Below are positions 36,329 through 38,937 of a DNA stretch of 38,937 nucleotides, piece by piece; the stretch's first letter is position 1, and the number at the start of each line of letters is the position of its first letter. Source of the DNA: Candidatus Woesearchaeota archaeon. GTDB lineage: Archaea > Nanobdellota > Nanobdellia > Woesearchaeales > GW2011-AR4. A program made the translations under genes and the position numbers. The notes under the pieces were generated by a model that was not told the DNA's origin, searched no databases, and was given only the letters and a program-made list of their open reading frames with translations. Location: NCBI GenBank assembly GCA_016187495.1, contig JACPJP010000022.1, positions 1-38,937 on the forward strand. The letters run 5' to 3'.

Positions 36329-38937
36329 ATGAAGCGTTCATTAATAAAAATAATTTTTATTGTTTTATTTACTTTTGTAACGATTCTATTTGCAGGTATG
36401 GTGCAAGCACATAATACCTGTTCTGGAGATTGTGGTCATGGACTAAATGACTGGATTAGTTGCTGTGGTTGTAACTATTGTTCTGGTACTAATGTGGTTA
36501 ATGATTGCGAAATATGTTGGATAGATGGAGATGGGGGTCACTCTAGTTGTTACGACTCAGGAACTGACCCCCATCAAACATGTGATGGCTGTTCTGGCGG
36601 TAGTTGTTGTGTTGAAACATGGACGTGCTCTGATGACACACATAAACGTCATACGACAACCAGTTGCGGTACAGACTATTTTGAATGTGTAGGGCAATAC
36701 TGTATAGATTATGGTAGCAATGATGTAAGATGTATAGGATGCAGGCCTAATTGCGCAGGTAAAGTATGCGGTGGCGACGGATGTACTGGCTCTTGCGGCA
36801 CCTGCTCAACGGGTTATACGTGCAGCAATGGGCAGTGTGTTAGCAGTGGTTGCACTAATGGAGCAACGCAAGATTGCGGAGGCGGAAATTGTGGTTCAAA
36901 AACATGTTCAAGTGGATCATGGGGTAATTGCAACCTGAAATCAGGAAATGCATGTTACAGTGGCGACACAACCACTTCCGGATGCTCGGGCGGACAGTTC
37001 AAAACATGCTCAAGTTGCCAGTGGGGTTCATGTGTTTCATGCATAAGTGCTCCAACACTCTCTAGCCCTAGCAATGGCGCTTACCTACCAGGGACGCAGG
37101 TAACCCTTTCATGGAATGCTGTTGCAGGCGCTACATCATACAATGTGAGAGTTGATGATGGAAATTCCGCTGCTGATACAAGCGATATTGTCGGAGGCAC
37201 TGCAAACAATTGCGGTGCCGGTGTTACGCATGATGTTTGCTATAATGGGTGGACATCAACAAGCATGACAGTTACGGTTCAGGCAGGCAGTTCATACTCA
37301 TGGTGGGTGCATGCGACAAAGAGTTGCGGGACAAGCAGCGCAAGCAGCATCTGGTCGTTTACTGTTGATCGAAAGCCGATTGGCTATCTCTCAGGTGCAG
37401 ATTGCAGCACGCTCACAGGCTGGGCGTGCGATAAGGATTCACCAGATTCAGCACTGCAGGTTGATTTTTATGAAGGTTCGACATATCTGGGATTGGCAAG
37501 AACTGGCACTGTATGGGGCGGCACTGCTGCTGCTTGCGGCAGTTCAAATAATAATCATGGTTATTCTTTTGCTGTTCCAGGAAATCTCACTAATGATGCA
37601 AGCCACAGCATTGGTGCATATGGTATCAATATCGACAATTCAGGTGCACGTTATAATGCTGGCGGACATACAACCCTTACCGGCAGCCCGAAAAGCATAA
37701 CATGTCCTAATAATGCACCGACTGCCTCAATTACAGGACCTACAAGCTTTTTTATTTCATCAGGTTCAGCAAGCGGCTCATATACAGCAACAGCTTCTGA
37801 CGCCAATGGCAATCTGAACAAAATAGGAATTTATATGACGCCTATAAACACGCAGACATGGCCAACGCAACTGGAAACAACAGATGTATCAACTGGCTCA
37901 TATACAAATACTGTAACATTTAATGCAGCAGGCACCTATTGGGTTGTTACCAATGCGTATGATGCAGGAGGCAAAAAATGCACAGGCAATCCAGGATGCA
38001 CCGTTAATGGCGGGGCGTTGACCTGTTCAGGTTGGTCTGACTGCGGCTCGAACGACGCGCTTACTGTTACAGTTACGTCTGACACAACACTTCCACAATC
38101 TGGTATAATTATCAACAGCGGCGACTCAAAAACAGCATCATCTTCTGTCACGCTTACATTAACATATTCAGATGCTGGTTCAGGCATTAAAGACTGCAGA
38201 TACAGTAATGATGCTTCAACATGGAGCGCCTGGGAATCATGCTCAGCAACAAAGGCATGGACGCTTTCCTCAGGCGATGGCACAAAAACAGTTTATTATG
38301 AAGTTAGAGACAATACAAATAATGTAAGGCAGACAAATGATGGCATAGAAAAGGTTACATGTTCTGGCTATACTGTTGGCAGCGTGTGTGATACTGTTTG
38401 CGGAGCAAATTTAGCATGCCAGGGGAAAGCTCCCGATTCAGATTTTTTATCTTGTAATGTTGCAGGGCAGACATATTACCAAGATAAATGCTCCTCAACC
38501 TGCCAGCCAATTGATCGTGACAGTGTTTGCCGTAGTAGCGCTTACTATTCCACATGCACAGCTGTAAGCGATTGCAATGGATATTCATCAAGCAGCTGTA
38601 CGGGCTCTGGCTTTTGCAGCTCATCTTGCCAATATACTGCTAATGCAGACAATACAAACAACTGCGATAATACATATGCCAATGGTTGTGCAAGAAGCAC
38701 AGGCTCGTATAATTCATGTGATTTGAGCACTGATATATCATGTGGGACAGAAACTGCATGCAGTGATGTTAAAGATAATGATTGCGACAGCCTAACAGAC
38801 TGCGCAGATCCTGATTGCGCAGGCTTATCTGGCCCTAGCGGAGTTACTTGCTGCCAGACAGCAACACTAGATTCCAATTGCGGGAATGATGACTGCAAGA
38901 TAGAAAGCTGCACAAGCAATAATTGTGTTATTACAAA
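36329..38937 (+). CDS. Giant secreted Cys-rich multidomain protein, truncated by window end (869 codons visible)
   Basis: ATG at 36329, frame manually checked open to the window end; signal peptide MKRSLIKIIFIVLFTFVTILFAGMVQA; CRPNCAGKVCGGDGCTGSCGTC module; FN3/Ig-like regions; CSDVKDNDCDSLTDCADPDCAG (MopE-like) motif. Confidence 0.85.
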   Translation, partial: MKRSLIKIIFIVLFTFVTILFAGMVQAHNTCSGDCGHGLNDWISCCGCNYCSGTNVVNDCEICWIDGDGGHSSCYDSGTDPHQTCDGCSGGSCCVETWTCSDDTHKRHTTTSCGTDYFECVGQYCIDYGSNDVRCIGCRPNCAGKVCGGDGCTGSCGTCSTGYTCSNGQCVSSGCTNGATQDCGGGNCGSKTCSSGSWGNCNLKSGNACYSGDTTTSGCSGGQFKTCSSCQWGSCVSCISAPTLSSPSNGAYLPGTQVTLSWNAVAGATSYNVRVDDGNSAADTSDIVGGTANNCGAGVTHDVCYNGWTSTSMTVTVQAGSSYSWWVHATKSCGTSSASSIWSFTVDRKPIGYLSGADCSTLTGWACDKDSPDSALQVDFYEGSTYLGLARTGTVWGGTAAACGSSNNNHGYSFAVPGNLTNDASHSIGAYGINIDNSGARYNAGGHTTLTGSPKSITCPNNAPTASITGPTSFFISSGSASGSYTATASDANGNLNKIGIYMTPINTQTWPTQLETTDVSTGSYTNTVTFNAAGTYWVVTNAYDAGGKKCTGNPGCTVNGGALTCSGWSDCGSNDALTVTVTSDTTLPQSGIIINSGDSKTASSSVTLTLTYSDAGSGIKDCRYSNDASTWSAWESCSATKAWTLSSGDGTKTVYYEVRDNTNNVRQTNDGIEKVTCSGYTVGSVCDTVCGANLACQGKAPDSDFLSCNVAGQTYYQDKCSSTCQPIDRDSVCRSSAYYSTCTAVSDCNGYSSSSCTGSGFCSSSCQYTANADNTNNCDNTYANGCARSTGSYNSCDLSTDISCGTETACSDVKDNDCDSLTDCADPDCAGLSGPSGVTCCQTATLDSNCGNDDCKIESCTSNNCVIT

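Noticed and set aside
37311-37700. 129-aa plus-strand ORF
   Set aside because: Out of phase with the continuous 36329-38937 frame encoding the secreted protein
37936-38919. Minus-strand ORFs at 37936, 38355 and 38545
   Set aside because: Antisense to the giant secreted protein frame
1-38937. tRNA, rRNA or CRISPR array
   Set aside because: No TPsiC-type GGTTCRANTCC cloverleaf, no rRNA signature and no regularly spaced repeats were recognised by eye; a tRNAscan/CRISPR finder run would be decisive

Overview
AT-rich archaeal chromosome segment. The informational genes are archaeal: thermosome, Cbf5, proteasome alpha, SBDS, exosome Rrp4/Rrp41/Rrp42, Pop5-like RNase P protein, RIO1 kinase, pantoate kinase and phosphopantothenate synthetase. 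A DPANN/Woesearchaeota-like origin is my guess and is not proven here. Many genes have a TATA-like box about 25-30 nt upstream of the start codon (leaderless style); a minority have a strong Shine-Dalgarno. The window also carries ThiC/ThiD, FtsZ, MsrA, MarC, GlmS, an M50 protease plus an HtrA-like protease, three toxin-antitoxin-like modules (HEPN/MNT, wHTH/AbiEii-like NTase, RHH/PIN), and a right-hand cluster of secreted or membrane proteins ending in a truncated giant Cys-rich protein. The least explained parts are non-coding. (1) A ~500-nt intergenic element (32835-33337) is closed by long-range complementary arms, with further nested helices. (2) A leader at ~16190-16420 has mutually exclusive perfect helices, followed by a perfect Shine-Dalgarno and a 19-aa Lys/Gln-rich ORF. 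(3) A compact H-type pseudoknot candidate lies at 11584-11624. (4) Nested and competing hairpins lie at 10632-10727. (5) A structured gap splits the exosome operon at 29811-29958. (6) An inverted G-rich motif pair, including a G-quadruplex tract, brackets the HEPN/MNT region. All base pairings were found by eye. No folding, homology or covariance search was run.
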